Positions 1 through 7,743 of a stretch of 64,000 nt of DNA are shown piece after piece. A model generated the notes under the pieces. It had not been told where the DNA came from and searched no databases. It saw only the letters and a list, made by a program, of their open reading frames with translations. The stretch's first letter is position 1, and each line of letters begins with the position of its first letter. The position numbers and the translations under genes were made by a program. This stretch comes from Mesorhizobium denitrificans (GTDB taxonomy: Bacteria > Pseudomonadota > Alphaproteobacteria > Rhizobiales > Rhizobiaceae), in NCBI RefSeq assembly GCF_003403035.1, contig NZ_QURN01000013.1, positions 80,395 to 144,394 on the forward strand, given 5' to 3'.

Positions 1-2070
1 GGCGCGATCACTGGCGCGAAAGAACTGCCCGTCGGATGACGCGGTCGTTCCATTGCCCCAAAGCCGAGAATGCGGATGCCGGGTGTGCGCATCGGTGATG
101 CATGCTTGCGCAGCACGATATGTCTCCGATCGGGCGTGGAAGGTTCTCATCCAGCCTATCTGGTGAGCGCTGATTCCTTTTGATGCGCTGGCCATCCGCT
201 TCGGACCCAGGTTGGTCGCATCGGCCAGCACGCCGGCCAGCATGGCCGAGACATTTCTTGGGACATCGCCGGTGCGGACATGCGTGAAGTGGTCGGCAAA
301 GCCCGTCCAATCGTGCACTTCCCTCAAAAGGTCCGGCACCTCGACCATCGGATACATATCGCTGATTTCGGCATTGAGTTCCTCGGCTGCAGCGGGGACT
401 TCGCCGGCGGTCGGCGTGACGATCAACGTCCCGGCCTCAAGACGAACACCTTCGAGCTTTCCGGACCTTGCTCTGTGCGCCAATCGCTTCAGATTGAAGT
501 CGAGCATCTGACTCGCTTCGGCAAGCCAAGCCGCGCCATCACCATGGACGCCGAGTCCGAGGCGATCTTCCTCCTTCATTGTGGTGAATGTCGCGCGCGG
601 CATGAGATGCTCGTCAATCGGCCGGAACGACCGGCTGCCGTCGACCCAGATGTCTGCAGATCGAAGTCTGTCTCGCAAAGCGGCGAGCGTGGCGATCTCG
701 TAGAGACGACGATCGGGCTTTTCCTGTTCGAAGATGAGCCGTCGATCGGCTTGGCTGAGGTGGGTGACCGGAACACGATCCGGGAGTGTCCGACGCCGCT
801 CGGCATACATGCGCTTCAACAGCGAGATTGCCGCCAGAAGCGGATCACCGCGCCGCGCCGACTGGAACGTGAACGTCTGCAGGAACGCCCCTGCATATTT
901 GTTCACATTAGTGTGCTGTTCGGCCGCCAAAACCAGGGATGGCGCCTCGCTATCTTTGACCATCAATTCGAGCTCCGGCTTCATACGGACCAGTCTATCC
1001 CAACCAACTTTTTCATCGAGAACATCCAAAGCGTTACGACCATTGTCATTGGCTGACTGTAGTGCAGTGATCGTATCGAGGAACATGCGCAGCGCCTTGG
1101 CCGCATCCCGCCTGGAATCCATCTGCCGCTGCTTTTTGCGGTTGTTCGCCTGCGAGAACAACCGAGCCATCAGCTTGATGAACATCGACACTGCGTCGTC
1201 GGTGAGCTTCTGGCCGAGCTTGATGACCTGCGCCACGATCAAAGCATGCCGTCGGCTCGCATTGAAGTCGTTGGCCAGCCATGCCGGCGTGGCGGTACCC
1301 TCACGGATTATTTGGTCCCACCGTCCAGACGATATGCGCATCTGCAATTTTGGATTGATTTCCAGCTTGCGCAGGAAGGCAATCCGCTCTGTCAGCCCGA
1401 CCAGGTTTGACGCACCCGGCGCTTCTGGCGCCGATCGCAGCCAATGAAAGCGAGTTTGGCCGATCGCCGGGTCAACCTCCAACAACCCGTCCATCGATTC
1501 AAGCCGATCAGGCGGGATACCTTCGACGAGTTCTTTCTCAGCACGTCTGCGAGCTATCGCGCGACCGCCGAGGCCGATTTTCTCGATCGAATGTAGCGAA
1601 GGAAGGAGCGCGTTTCGTTTCCGGAATTCGGCAATGACTGCTGTCGCGATCGGGAACCCGTGATCGCCACTGGCCGCTGCATCGATTGCAGCTACGAGGG
1701 CAGCGCGGCGGTCGTCTTTAGAGGCAGTCCGGAGACCAAGGTAACCCATCAAAGACCGGCTGTGATCGAAACGCGTCTGTGCTCGATGTGCATAGAAGGC
1801 GTAGAGGCGGGCGTCGATACCGAGCTGATCCGCAAGATAGTTGATCACAGCCGCGGGCGGCTGCTCGATATCCCACAAGAGCCGCCCCGTCTGACGCATT
1901 GTGCAAAGCTGAACCGCGAAGCCCAGCTTGTTCTGCGGTCGGCGGCGGAGCTCGCATTCCAAACGATCTGCCGGATCCAGTGTAAAGTGACGGATCAGGC
2001 TATCCTCATCCGTCGCTATACCCAGAAGTATCGCCGCTTCCTTCGAGCTGACAAGCCTTCTTCTACCCAC
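1..2070 (-). CDS. tnpA: Tn3-family transposase TnpA, N-terminal 690 residues
   Basis: I read this frame codon by codon from 2070 to 1 and found no stop, so the gene looks intact and is only cut by the window edge. The proposed start is a GTG at 2070 ([17 protein letters not shown]) behind a GGGAGA ribosome site. The N-terminal region matches the DUF4158 domain of large Tn3 transposases ([22 protein letters not shown]). Residue 680 is the Asp of the SSDGQFF motif, the first of the DDE triad; the second Asp and the Glu would lie off the edge. The protein is close to that of transposon C (29826-32801) along its whole visible length. Such enzymes catalyse replicative cut-and-join at the terminal repeats. 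Confidence 0.88.
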   Translation of the reverse strand, partial: MGRRRLVSSKEAAILLGIATDEDSLIRHFTLDPADRLECELRRRPQNKLGFAVQLCTMRQTGRLLWDIEQPPAAVINYLADQLGIDARLYAFYAHRAQTRFDHSRSLMGYLGLRTASKDDRRAALVAAIDAAASGDHGFPIATAVIAEFRKRNALLPSLHSIEKIGLGGRAIARRRAEKELVEGIPPDRLESMDGLLEVDPAIGQTRFHWLRSAPEAPGASNLVGLTERIAFLRKLEINPKLQMRISSGRWDQIIREGTATPAWLANDFNASRRHALIVAQVIKLGQKLTDDAVSMFIKLMARLFSQANNRKKQRQMDSRRDAAKALRMFLDTITALQSANDNGRNALDVLDEKVGWDRLVRMKPELELMVKDSEAPSLVLAAEQHTNVNKYAGAFLQTFTFQSARRGDPLLAAISLLKRMYAERRRTLPDRVPVTHLSQADRRLIFEQEKPDRRLYEIATLAALRDRLRSADIWVDGSRSFRPIDEHLMPRATFTTMKEEDRLGLGVHGDGAAWLAEASQMLDFNLKRLAHRARSGKLEGVRLEAGTLIVTPTAGEVPAAAEELNAEISDMYPMVEVPDLLREVHDWTGFADHFTHVRTGDVPRNVSAMLAGVLADATNLGPKRMASASKGISAHQIGWMRTFHARSETYRAAQACITDAHTRHPHSRLWGNGTTASSDGQFFRASDRA

Positions 2071-2189
2071 TCGCGCTCTCCCTTGGCACACAGCTTCAAG
2101 GGAGAATTGGCCGCCATCAGGCTGTCTCTTTCAACCTTCCAGCAGCTTCATCTACAGATCAATCACGCGTGTTCGCGCTTCGTTCGATA

Positions 2190-2226
2190 TTAGCGTGTCT
2201 GGGGGAACAGTTCTTGTTCTGACCCC
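2190..2226. repeat. Terminal inverted repeat of transposon A
   Basis: About 37 bp. The outer part, GGGGTCAGAACAAGAACTG, differs by one base from the matching part of the transposon C ends (GGGGTCGGAACAAGAACTG); the inner part is more diverged but keeps a TTAGCG core. Read outward it stays open in the frame that continues into the truncated Toprim gene. Confidence 0.8.
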
Positions 2227-2850
2227 TATCTTGCTGGGCGCGGCATCCTCCTTGCCGCGCGCGAGCGCGCCCTGCGCTTCCACCCCGGCTGCTACTACCG
2301 CGATCTCGTCACCGGCGAGACGTTGACCTTGCCCGCCCTGATCGCAGCCGTCACTTCGCTCGACGGACGTATCACCGGCCTGCAGCGCACGTGGCTGGAC
2401 CCGGCCGGCAACGGCAAGGCGCAGCTTGCTGATCCGCGCCGCTCGCTCGGCAATCTTCTCGGCAACGCCATCTGGCTCGGCCGCGAACCTGGCGCACCCG
2501 TTCCGGCCATGGCCGCCGGCGAGGGTTTCGAGACTATGGCGTCGCTGCGCACGGTGTCGGCAGGACTGCCGGTCGCCGCCGCCACCTCGGCCAATCACCT
2601 CTCCGGCCTGACCTTCCCGCCTGGCTGCCGTCGCCTGTACATTGCCGCCGATGCGGACGCCGCCGGCCGGCACGGCATCCGACGCCTCAGCCAGCGTGCA
2701 GGCGAGGCTGGCATTCTCGCCATGGTGCTTCGCCCGCAGCTCGGCGACTTCAACGACGATCTGCGCTACCTCGGCCCGGCGTCACTCGCGGCGTGCCTGC
2801 GCGATCAGCTCCTCCCGGACGATGCCGGTCTCTTGCCTCCGTCCGGATGA
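2227..2850 (+). pseudogene. Toprim-domain (plasmid primase-like) protein, 5' end lost to transposon A
   Basis: The frame is open from the transposon end to the stop at 2848-2850. It encodes the C-terminal part of a Toprim/DUF7146-type protein as found on rhizobial plasmids and phages: a CYYRDLVTGE-type segment, then the Toprim core with the glutamate motif AAGEGFETMAS and the acidic motif YIAADADAAGRHG. These motifs bind metal in primases and topoisomerases. No in-frame ATG is available; the first possible start is TTG at 2323. The N-terminal zinc-ribbon or DUF7146 part is missing, removed by the transposon insertion, so I call it a remnant, although the Toprim core itself is intact. Confidence 0.75.
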
Positions 2851-2978
2851 ACGGCCCAAGGGTCGGCGAGTGGCCGGCAGGTGGGCAGGGGCGGCGTCAC
2901 AGAAAATCTCGCAGCCATGGCGGCGGTCCCTCGGAAAGGCCGCGCCCGCGGCCTGCCTGAGAGGCGATCCCTGCCACC

Positions 2979-3049
2979 CCCCGGGCGCGGCCGCAACGGC
3001 TGCGCCGTCCTCCGCTTCGCTCCGGCCTTCGGTGCGGCCGCGCCCGGGG
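2979..3049. repeat. Perfect 17-bp inverted repeat with nested hairpin
   Basis: CCCCGGGCGCGGCCGCA at 2979-2995 is exactly complemented by TGCGGCCGCGCCCGGGG at 3033-3049. The 37-bp loop holds a further small hairpin (ACGGC/GCCGT). It lies 60 bp upstream of the DUF2493 gene. There is no T-run after it, so a simple rho-independent terminator is unlikely. It could be a cruciform, a protein-binding site or a structured 5' leader. Confidence 0.7.
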
Positions 3050-3110
3050 CGCGGCCGGGCGTCGCTGTCAGGCCGCTATTGCGCCCGGCCACAACCGACG
3101 GAGACACACC

Positions 3111-4052
3111 ATGACCTACGAACTTCCTTTCGACGACGCCTACGAGCCCTACCACGCCTCGTCGCCGACCGACCGCGTCATCCTCGAGCTGCAGATTTAC
3201 GGCCATCGTCCGCATCAGGACGAGCCCGATCCTCGGCCGCTGCCCGACGACGAGGTGATCCGGGCCGGCCTCGCCGGGATCGTCGAGACCTTCGCCGGGA
3301 TGCTCGGCGACACCAGGCTAGAACCCGACCTCGACGACCTGCTCTGGTCCTTCACCAACGTCTTCCATCGTGCCGCCGAGCGCGTCGCCCGCAGCCTTGA
3401 CCGCAACGAGGAAGCGCAGCGCTCGAGCCAGAACGAACAGGACGGTTCCGAGGTGAAGTCAGTCGAGCTGGAACGGCTCACCGCCGAAGGCATCACCTAT
3501 GTTGAACGCCGCAACGTGCTCGAAATCATGCGCGACGAGGCCGCCGACCTCTACGAGGCTCAGACCGGATCGGCGTGGCGGCCGCGCACCGGCTCCAAGG
3601 TCTCCCACCAGGCGATGACGGCAGCGGTGATCGACAGCCGCGATTTCCTAGCCGCTCGCCGCCGTGCCGAGACCGAGGTGCTGGTTCCCGCCGGCACCAA
3701 GATCGCCTTCGCCGGCGGCCTCGACTGCAACGATCACGACCGGATCTGGGACGCGCTCGACAAGGCCCGCGAAAAGCACGCCGACATGGTCCTGCTGCAC
3801 GGCGGCAGCCCGCGCGGCGCCGAGTGCATCGCAGCCTGCTGGGCCGAGAACCGCAAGGTCACGCAGATCGCCTTCAAGCCCGACTGGAACCGGCACGCGA
3901 AAGCGGCTCCGTTCCGCCGCAACGACCAGCTGCTCTCGGTTATGCCCTACGGACTAATCGTCTTCCCCGGCTCCGGCATCACCGAGAACCTGGCCGACAA
4001 GGCTCGCCGGCTCGGCATTTCCGTCTGGCGGTTCACGGAGGGTGGCGCGTGA
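3111..4052 (+). CDS. DUF2493 (SLOG-superfamily) domain protein
   Basis: 313 residues, start ATG 3111. The N-terminal 130 residues are acidic and rich in Asp, Glu and Pro, with no recognised domain. The C-terminal half is a DUF2493 domain, a Rossmann-like SLOG fold: IAFAGGLDCNDHDRIWDAL near residue 200, then a MVLLHGGSPRGAECIAACWA nucleotide-binding loop, and VFPGSGITENLADKARRLG near the end. SLOG proteins are thought to bind or process nucleotides or related ligands, but no substrate can be read from this sequence. Genes of this type recur beside Toprim and DUF736 genes on rhizobial plasmids and integrative elements, which matches this neighbourhood. Confidence 0.85.
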   Translation: MTYELPFDDAYEPYHASSPTDRVILELQIYGHRPHQDEPDPRPLPDDEVIRAGLAGIVETFAGMLGDTRLEPDLDDLLWSFTNVFHRAAERVARSLDRNEEAQRSSQNEQDGSEVKSVELERLTAEGITYVERRNVLEIMRDEAADLYEAQTGSAWRPRTGSKVSHQAMTAAVIDSRDFLAARRRAETEVLVPAGTKIAFAGGLDCNDHDRIWDALDKAREKHADMVLLHGGSPRGAECIAACWAENRKVTQIAFKPDWNRHAKAAPFRRNDQLLSVMPYGLIVFPGSGITENLADKARRLGISVWRFTEGGA

Positions 4053-4074
4053 GCGCCGCCTTCATTTTCCGCGT

Positions 4075-4108
4075 CGAAGAACCCGGCCGTTTGCGGCCGG
4101 ATTCTTCG
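4075..4108. terminator. Strong hairpin after the DUF2493 gene
   Basis: A 15-bp stem with one mismatch (arms 4075-4089 and 4094-4108, CGAAGAAC... / ...TTCTTCG, TTTG loop) begins 23 bp after the stop codon. It has no T-tract, so termination would be weak or factor-assisted; it could equally protect the 3' end of the transcript. Confidence 0.5.
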
Positions 4109-4196
4109 TGCGTGCACATCCGTTCCCGTCAGCAAGTCCGGGGACGTCGTGGAAACAGCGCAGATGGAGCGTTGCCAATGTCGTCCGTCACGGGTT

Positions 4197-4300
4197 CGGG
4201 CGCGCCGGCCTACGGCCGGCCGGGGTCTACTCGCGGCGTGCCGCCGCTCCCCGAGCCGGCTCCGCCGTCTCGGCCTACGGTGACGATCCCTCGCGCACGA
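4197..4300 (+). repeat. Dispersed GC-rich intergenic repeat, copy 1
   Basis: About 100 bp that reappears in diverged form at 6640-6742 (shared blocks GCCGGCCT.CGGCCG, CTA.TCGCGG, GCCGCCGCTC, GTAACGATC-like and CTCGCG). The 303-bp gap between the DUF2493 gene and the next gene contains little else besides the hairpin at 4075. Its position just upstream of a gene start (4356) suggests a mobile or regulatory cassette, but no function is visible. Confidence 0.55.
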
Positions 4301-4355
4301 GAGCGAGAGGAGAGCCGGGGGCGAGGCGGTTGATCTGAGAGAAAGGAAAGCGACC

Positions 4356-4889
4356 ATGGCGATGATATTCCTCGGCGGTTCACGCGACATCTTCGAACTG
4401 CCTGTCCCCGCAATCGAACGGGTCGGCACGATCGTCGCGGCCGAACATGGCGTGCTGATCGGCGATGCACCGGGCGCGGATTCCGAGATGCAGGGACTGC
4501 TGGCAGGCTACAACTACGAGCATGTCGGCGTCTTCCATGCTCGCGCGGAACCCCGCAACAATCTCGGTGACTGGGCCGCCTACCACGTTCCGCCGCCGGC
4601 CGGCGCGAAGGGTTTTGCTGTCCACGCCGAAAAAGACCGCGAGATGGCTAACCGCGCCGATTTCGGCCTGATGGTGTGGGACGGCATTTCGCCAGGTACC
4701 TGCCTCAACGTGCTGCGCCTGGCCATCATCGGCAGTCCCTGCGTCGTATACGACACGATGCGCGGCACGGTAGGAACCGTCCATACCGTCGCGGACTGGC
4801 GCGCCATGATGCGGCATGCCGGCCCCGACACGCAGCGCGACGTCGAAGCCCGCATGACGGCGGACGAGCGCCTTGCCCTCGAAATCTGA
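4356..4889 (+). CDS. Small SLOG-like (DUF2493-related) protein
   Basis: 177 residues, start ATG 4356 with a GAAAGGAAAG ribosome site. It begins with a Rossmann-type strand and loop (MIFLGGSRDIFELP), followed by GVLIGDAPGADSEMQGLLAG, the pattern of a SLOG nucleotide-binding site. A second motif, DREMANRADFGLMVWDG, resembles the distal part of DUF2493-type proteins. It probably binds a nucleotide-like ligand in the cytosol; the reaction is unknown. It is the second SLOG protein in 2 kb, after the gene at 3111, from which it differs in lacking the acidic N-terminal extension. The assignment rests on the motif pattern only. Confidence 0.65.
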   Translation: MAMIFLGGSRDIFELPVPAIERVGTIVAAEHGVLIGDAPGADSEMQGLLAGYNYEHVGVFHARAEPRNNLGDWAAYHVPPPAGAKGFAVHAEKDREMANRADFGLMVWDGISPGTCLNVLRLAIIGSPCVVYDTMRGTVGTVHTVADWRAMMRHAGPDTQRDVEARMTADERLALEI

Positions 4890-5415
4890 TCCCAAGCCAG
4901 GTCGACCGGCTACCGATCGGGCGGCCTCGGATCCGGCCGCCTATGCCGCCGCGGCGATCGTCTGCGAGCTTCGAAGCCGATCCCTGACGAGGCCAACCCG
5001 CGCGGTCCGCAGGCATTCCCCTAGAAATCCCAACTGTCCGTCGCGCCAAGGCCAGGGCGGTTGCGGATCAGGCAGCGCAGTCTCGGCTGCACGCTTGGCG
5101 GGCGAATCCTTCGCCCCATGTTGGAATCGAGCATCACCAGCCGGCTCCGACCCGCAAAGCCTGACGCGTGACGGAATACGGGGCAGGGGACACCTCACGC
5201 GCGGCGGTCGTTGGGTGTGGCAAGGTGACGGAGAGGCGGATCCGCAGCCGAGGCAAACCCGTGCCTGCGAGCGGCGTGCGTGGGCGTGAAGGATCTGCGA
5301 TGGCGGCCGGAGGCATCGCCTTCGTTCACATCCGGACCATTCCCGTGGTTATGTCGCCTTTGTAGTGGACCGCCTGCTTTTGCGGTCAACCCCCGTTGGG
5401 GGTACGCTCGGCAAA
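4890..5415. other. Long non-coding stretch upstream of the DUF736 gene
   Basis: Together with 5416-5614 this forms a 725-bp gap. Open frames crossing it are shadows without recognisable protein motifs. A short hairpin (ACCCCC/GGGGGT, around 5389-5403) precedes the large nested repeat described separately. I see no tRNA or rRNA. Such a long gap in front of a small plasmid gene is unusual and could hold regulatory or transfer-related DNA. Confidence 0.5.
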
Positions 5416-5532
5416 AATTCAGGAAAATTCGATTTCGGTTCTTTTTTGCGGGCCAGGGCACTTTCCTTCCCGCAAGCGGGGCCCTTTGAAAGTGCGGCCC
5501 GCTGTCTGCGGCAAATAGAATTTTCCAGAATT
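5416..5532. other. Nested inverted-repeat element (candidate structured RNA or DNA site)
   Basis: Three concentric stems can be drawn. The outer arms are AATTCAGGAAAATTC (5416-5430) and GAATTTTCCAGAATT (5518-5532), with 14 of 15 positions pairing. The middle arms are GCGGGCC-agg-GCACTTTC (5448-5465) and GAAAGTGC-GGCCCGC (5488-5502), 15 pairs with a 3-nt bulge. The inner hairpin is CCCGC-aa-GCGGG (5469-5480). It lies 82 bp before the DUF736 start. A chance origin is unlikely for the 15-pair middle stem. The function is unknown: a cis-acting RNA, a small RNA or a plasmid DNA site are all possible. Confidence 0.6.
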
Positions 5533-5614
5533 TGTTGCCTAGTGACCGCAGCAGGACGGCCCCCTCCTTTGGCGCCATTGGGAATGGTCCCGATGCAACC
5601 GAAGGAGAACTACC

Positions 5615-5938
5615 ATGGCCACCACGATCGCAAACCTCACCGCCAAGGCCGACGGCTCGATGGAAGGCGTGTTCGCCACGCTGCGGGTCAACGCCCCGAT
5701 CACGCTGATCCCGAACGCCAACAAGACCCGCGAGGATGCCCCCGACTACCGCATCGTCAACAAGCGCACAGGCTTCGAGATCGGAGCCGGCTGGAACCGC
5801 ATCTCCCAGCGTTCGGGCGAGGAATACACCTCGGTCAAGCTGGAAGCTCCCGAGATCGGCGTGATCTTCGGCAACCTCGCTCCCGCCCCCGGCGGCGACG
5901 AGAACAAGAAGGTGATCCTGTGGAACAACCCGCAGTGA
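5615..5938 (+). CDS. DUF736 family protein
   Basis: 107 residues, start ATG 5615 behind GAAGGAGAAC. The sequence follows the DUF736 pattern: a short N-terminus, GVFATLRVNAPITLIPN, then DYRIVNKRTGFEIGAGWNRI, SVKLEAPEIGVIFGNLAP and a terminal VILWNN. DUF736 proteins are small cytosolic proteins very common on rhizobial plasmids and integrative elements, usually near conjugation or DNA-processing genes; their biochemical role is not established. A rho-independent terminator follows 10 bp after the stop, so the gene may form its own transcript, possibly using the long structured leader upstream. Confidence 0.9.
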   Translation: MATTIANLTAKADGSMEGVFATLRVNAPITLIPNANKTREDAPDYRIVNKRTGFEIGAGWNRISQRSGEEYTSVKLEAPEIGVIFGNLAPAPGGDENKKVILWNNPQ

Positions 5939-5947
5939 ACCGCAGCG

Positions 5948-5980
5948 AGCCGGCCCCGCAAGGGGCCGGCTCTCTTTTTT
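5948..5980 (+). terminator. Rho-independent terminator after the DUF736 gene
   Basis: A perfect 10-bp stem, AGCCGGCCCC (5948-5957), GCAA loop, GGGGCCGGCT (5962-5971), followed by CTCTTTTTT. Confidence 0.92.
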
Positions 5981-6004
5981 GCACCACCCGATCAGGAGGC
6001 TTCG

Positions 6005-6202
6005 ATGAGCCGCTACACCGTCACCAGCAGCGATAGCCGCTTCGATCCGGATGCCGTCATCGGCTACGATCCACCGCTGCGCACCTTCTTCCTGCAGGCA
6101 TTCCCTGACGAAAGCGGCGACGATCTCGCCCTCTGGCTCGGCACCAACGACCGCGAATACGAAACGCTCGCCGCACTGCTGCGACATCTCCAGTCGAAGT
6201 AA
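6005..6202 (+). CDS. Small hypothetical plasmid protein (65 residues)
   Basis: Start ATG 6005 has a good AGGAGG ribosome site ten bases upstream, and a terminator follows 10 bp after the stop, so this is a real short gene. The protein is acidic and soluble (SRFDPDAVIGYDPPLRTFFLQAF, then DDLALWLGTNDREYETLAALLRHL). It has no membrane segment or metal motif. I do not recognise a named family. Its place between the DUF736 gene and a WGR gene matches the conserved core of rhizobial plasmids. Confidence 0.75.
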   Translation: MSRYTVTSSDSRFDPDAVIGYDPPLRTFFLQAFPDESGDDLALWLGTNDREYETLAALLRHLQSK

Positions 6203-6212
6203 CCCGCAGAGA

Positions 6213-6257
6213 AGAGGCCCGCGCCGGACGATCATCCGGCGCGGGCCTCTTTATTTT
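6213..6257 (+). terminator. Bidirectional rho-independent terminator
   Basis: A perfect 16-bp stem (AGAGGCCCGCGCCGGA at 6213-6228 and its complement at 6235-6250, 6-nt loop) followed by TTATTTT. It lies between converging genes (6005 on plus, 6284 on minus) and can serve both. Confidence 0.9.
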
Positions 6258-6283
6258 GCCCGCCTGACTACCACTCTCGACCG

Positions 6284-6535
6284 TCAGCTTTCCCCGACCG
6301 CATCCTGATAGCCGCGTTGGCGCTTGAGACGCAAAAGGACCTTGCGCGCCGCGATGGCCTCCTCGCCCTTTTCATAGAGGTCGATCCGCATCCGACCCGG
6401 CCGGCCAATCCGTCCCCACTCGCGCACCACACAGATGTCGCCGAACAGGCTGGGTGCTGACGACAGCCGATAGAACCTGGCCATGTTCCGGGCGGGATCG
6501 ATACGATGGAGGTGGATCACATCTTCGTTCTGCAT
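6284..6535 (-). CDS. WGR domain protein
   Basis: 83 residues if translation starts at the ATG at 6535 (MQNEDVIHLHRIDPARNMAR). The frame stays open upstream to 6913, but that stretch is Arg/Ser-rich, covers the dispersed repeat and the IS21 end, and looks non-coding. The protein is essentially one WGR domain: NMARFYRLSSAPSLFG, then VVREWGRIGRPGRMRIDLY with the Trp-Gly-Arg signature. In PARPs and bacterial proteins WGR domains bind nucleic acids or damaged DNA. Stand-alone WGR proteins of this size are common on rhizobial plasmids. Function here is inferred from the domain only. Confidence 0.85.
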   Translation of the reverse strand: MQNEDVIHLHRIDPARNMARFYRLSSAPSLFGDICVVREWGRIGRPGRMRIDLYEKGEEAIAARKVLLRLKRQRGYQDAVGES

Positions 6536-6639
6536 GACGGGAATGTCGCGCGCGCAATGCATGCCGTCCAACGAGTTCCGTGAATCGGTCCGACCGGATC
6601 GATTCAGGCTGTTTATGCATCGGCTGAATGAACGGTGTT

Positions 6640-6742
6640 TGGGCGAGCCGGCCTGCGGCCGACCGCGCTCTATTCGCGGTGCGCCGCCGCTCACGGAGCC
6701 TGCTGAAGCAGTCTCCGCCAAAGGTAACGATCGCCTCTCGCG
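6640..6742 (+). repeat. Dispersed GC-rich intergenic repeat, copy 2
   Basis: A diverged relative of 4197-4300 in the same orientation, just upstream of the WGR gene on the opposite strand. The stretch 6536-6876 holds this repeat and the left flank of the IS21 element and nothing else I can identify. Confidence 0.55.
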
Positions 6743-6948
6743 GGACCTCAGGGACCGGGTCGACCGGCCCCTGACGTCACGAGGGGCAACCCCTCGCGCA
6801 CCCCGCCGGCTGGTCGCCGGATATGGGCGCATCCCCTGGCGGGGATGCGAGCCTCTATCTCTCTGACGTCCCAGTCTGTTGATTTCCACCCAGAAGTGAG
6901 CCGGGATTTTCACCGAGAACTGAGCCGGTTTTGATTATCGTTTTGGCT

Positions 6949-7743
6949 TCATGCCTGGGTCAAGTCACGGTTGGTCTCCTTGTTCTTTCGTGCCGCTGCT
7001 GCTGAGCTCGCTTTAAATCGGAAGCTGTCATTTCCCGTTTCGAGGATATGGCATCGGTGAGTGAGACGATCGAGAAGAGCTGTCGTCATCTTGGCGTCCC
7101 CGAAGACGCTGGCCCACTCGCTAAAGCTCAGATTGGTTGTGATGGCGACGCTGGTGCGTTCGTATAGCTTACTGAGCAGATGGAAGAGCAGCGCTCCGCC
7201 GGACGCGCTGAATGGCAGGTATCCCAGTTCGTCCAGGATAACGAGGTCGAGCCGTGTGAGGCTTTCGGCGATCTGTCCGGATTTGCCTTTTGCCTTTTCC
7301 AACTCGAGCGCATTGACGAGTTCGATGGTGGAGAGGAAGCGGACCTTGCGTCGATGATGCTCTATGGCCTGGACGCCAAGAGCGGTAACGGCATGCGTCT
7401 TACCGGTCCCTGGCCCGCCAATCAGCACGACGTTGTGAGCCTCGTTGAGGAACTCACAACGATGGAGTTGTCGCAATGTGGCTTCGTTGATCTCGCTGGC
7501 AGCGAAATCGAATCCAGATAAGTCCTTGTATGCCGGGAAGCGCGCCGCCTTCATGTGGTAAGCGATGGAGCGAACCTCGCGTTCTGCCAATTCGGCCTTC
7601 AGCAATTGGGAGAGGATCGGCACTGCGGCGTCGAAAGCCGGCGCCCCTTGTTCGACGAGATCGGTGACTGCCTGCGCCATGCCGTGCATCTTCAGGCTGC
7701 GCAGCATGATGACGATTGCGCCGCTGGCGGGATCATGACGCAT
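6949..7743 (-). CDS. istB: IS21-family helper ATPase IstB
   Basis: 264 residues from the ATG at 7743, which lies inside the 3' end of istA (11-bp overlap, probably translationally coupled). AAA+ ATPase of the DnaC/IstB type: Walker [16 protein letters not shown] near residue 100, Walker [15 protein letters not shown], and the sensor region [20 protein letters not shown]. IstB assembles on target DNA with ATP and delivers it to the IstA transposase. Full length and without visible damage. Confidence 0.93.
   Translation of the reverse strand: MRHDPASGAIVIMLRSLKMHGMAQAVTDLVEQGAPAFDAAVPILSQLLKAELAEREVRSIAYHMKAARFPAYKDLSGFDFAASEINEATLRQLHRCEFLNEAHNVVLIGGPGTGKTHAVTALGVQAIEHHRRKVRFLSTIELVNALELEKAKGKSGQIAESLTRLDLVILDELGYLPFSASGGALLFHLLSKLYERTSVAITTNLSFSEWASVFGDAKMTTALLDRLTHRCHILETGNDSFRFKASSAAAARKNKETNRDLTQA

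Larger units (their letters stand above)
1..2226 (-). mobile_element. Tn3-family transposon A (partial, runs off left edge)
   Basis: The tnpA gene reads leftward and leaves the window. The element's only visible end is at 2226, where a roughly 37-bp terminal repeat begins (reading inward) GGGGTCAGAACAAGAACTG. The same motif, with few differences, bounds transposon C at 29655 and 32858, so A and C are related but distinct members of one subgroup. The host sequence beyond 2226 is the interior of a Toprim gene, so this copy sits inside that gene. The other end and any resolvase lie outside the window. Confidence 0.85.

Noticed and set aside
280..1447. Two long plus-strand frames in the first 1.5 kb
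   Set aside because: They are antisense to the continuous Tn3 transposase frame on the minus strand, which has no stop from 2070 to 1.
5195..6235. A 346-codon minus-strand frame over the DUF736 region
   Set aside because: It is the shadow of the DUF736 gene, the small gene after it and the structured leader; it lacks motifs and crosses two terminators.
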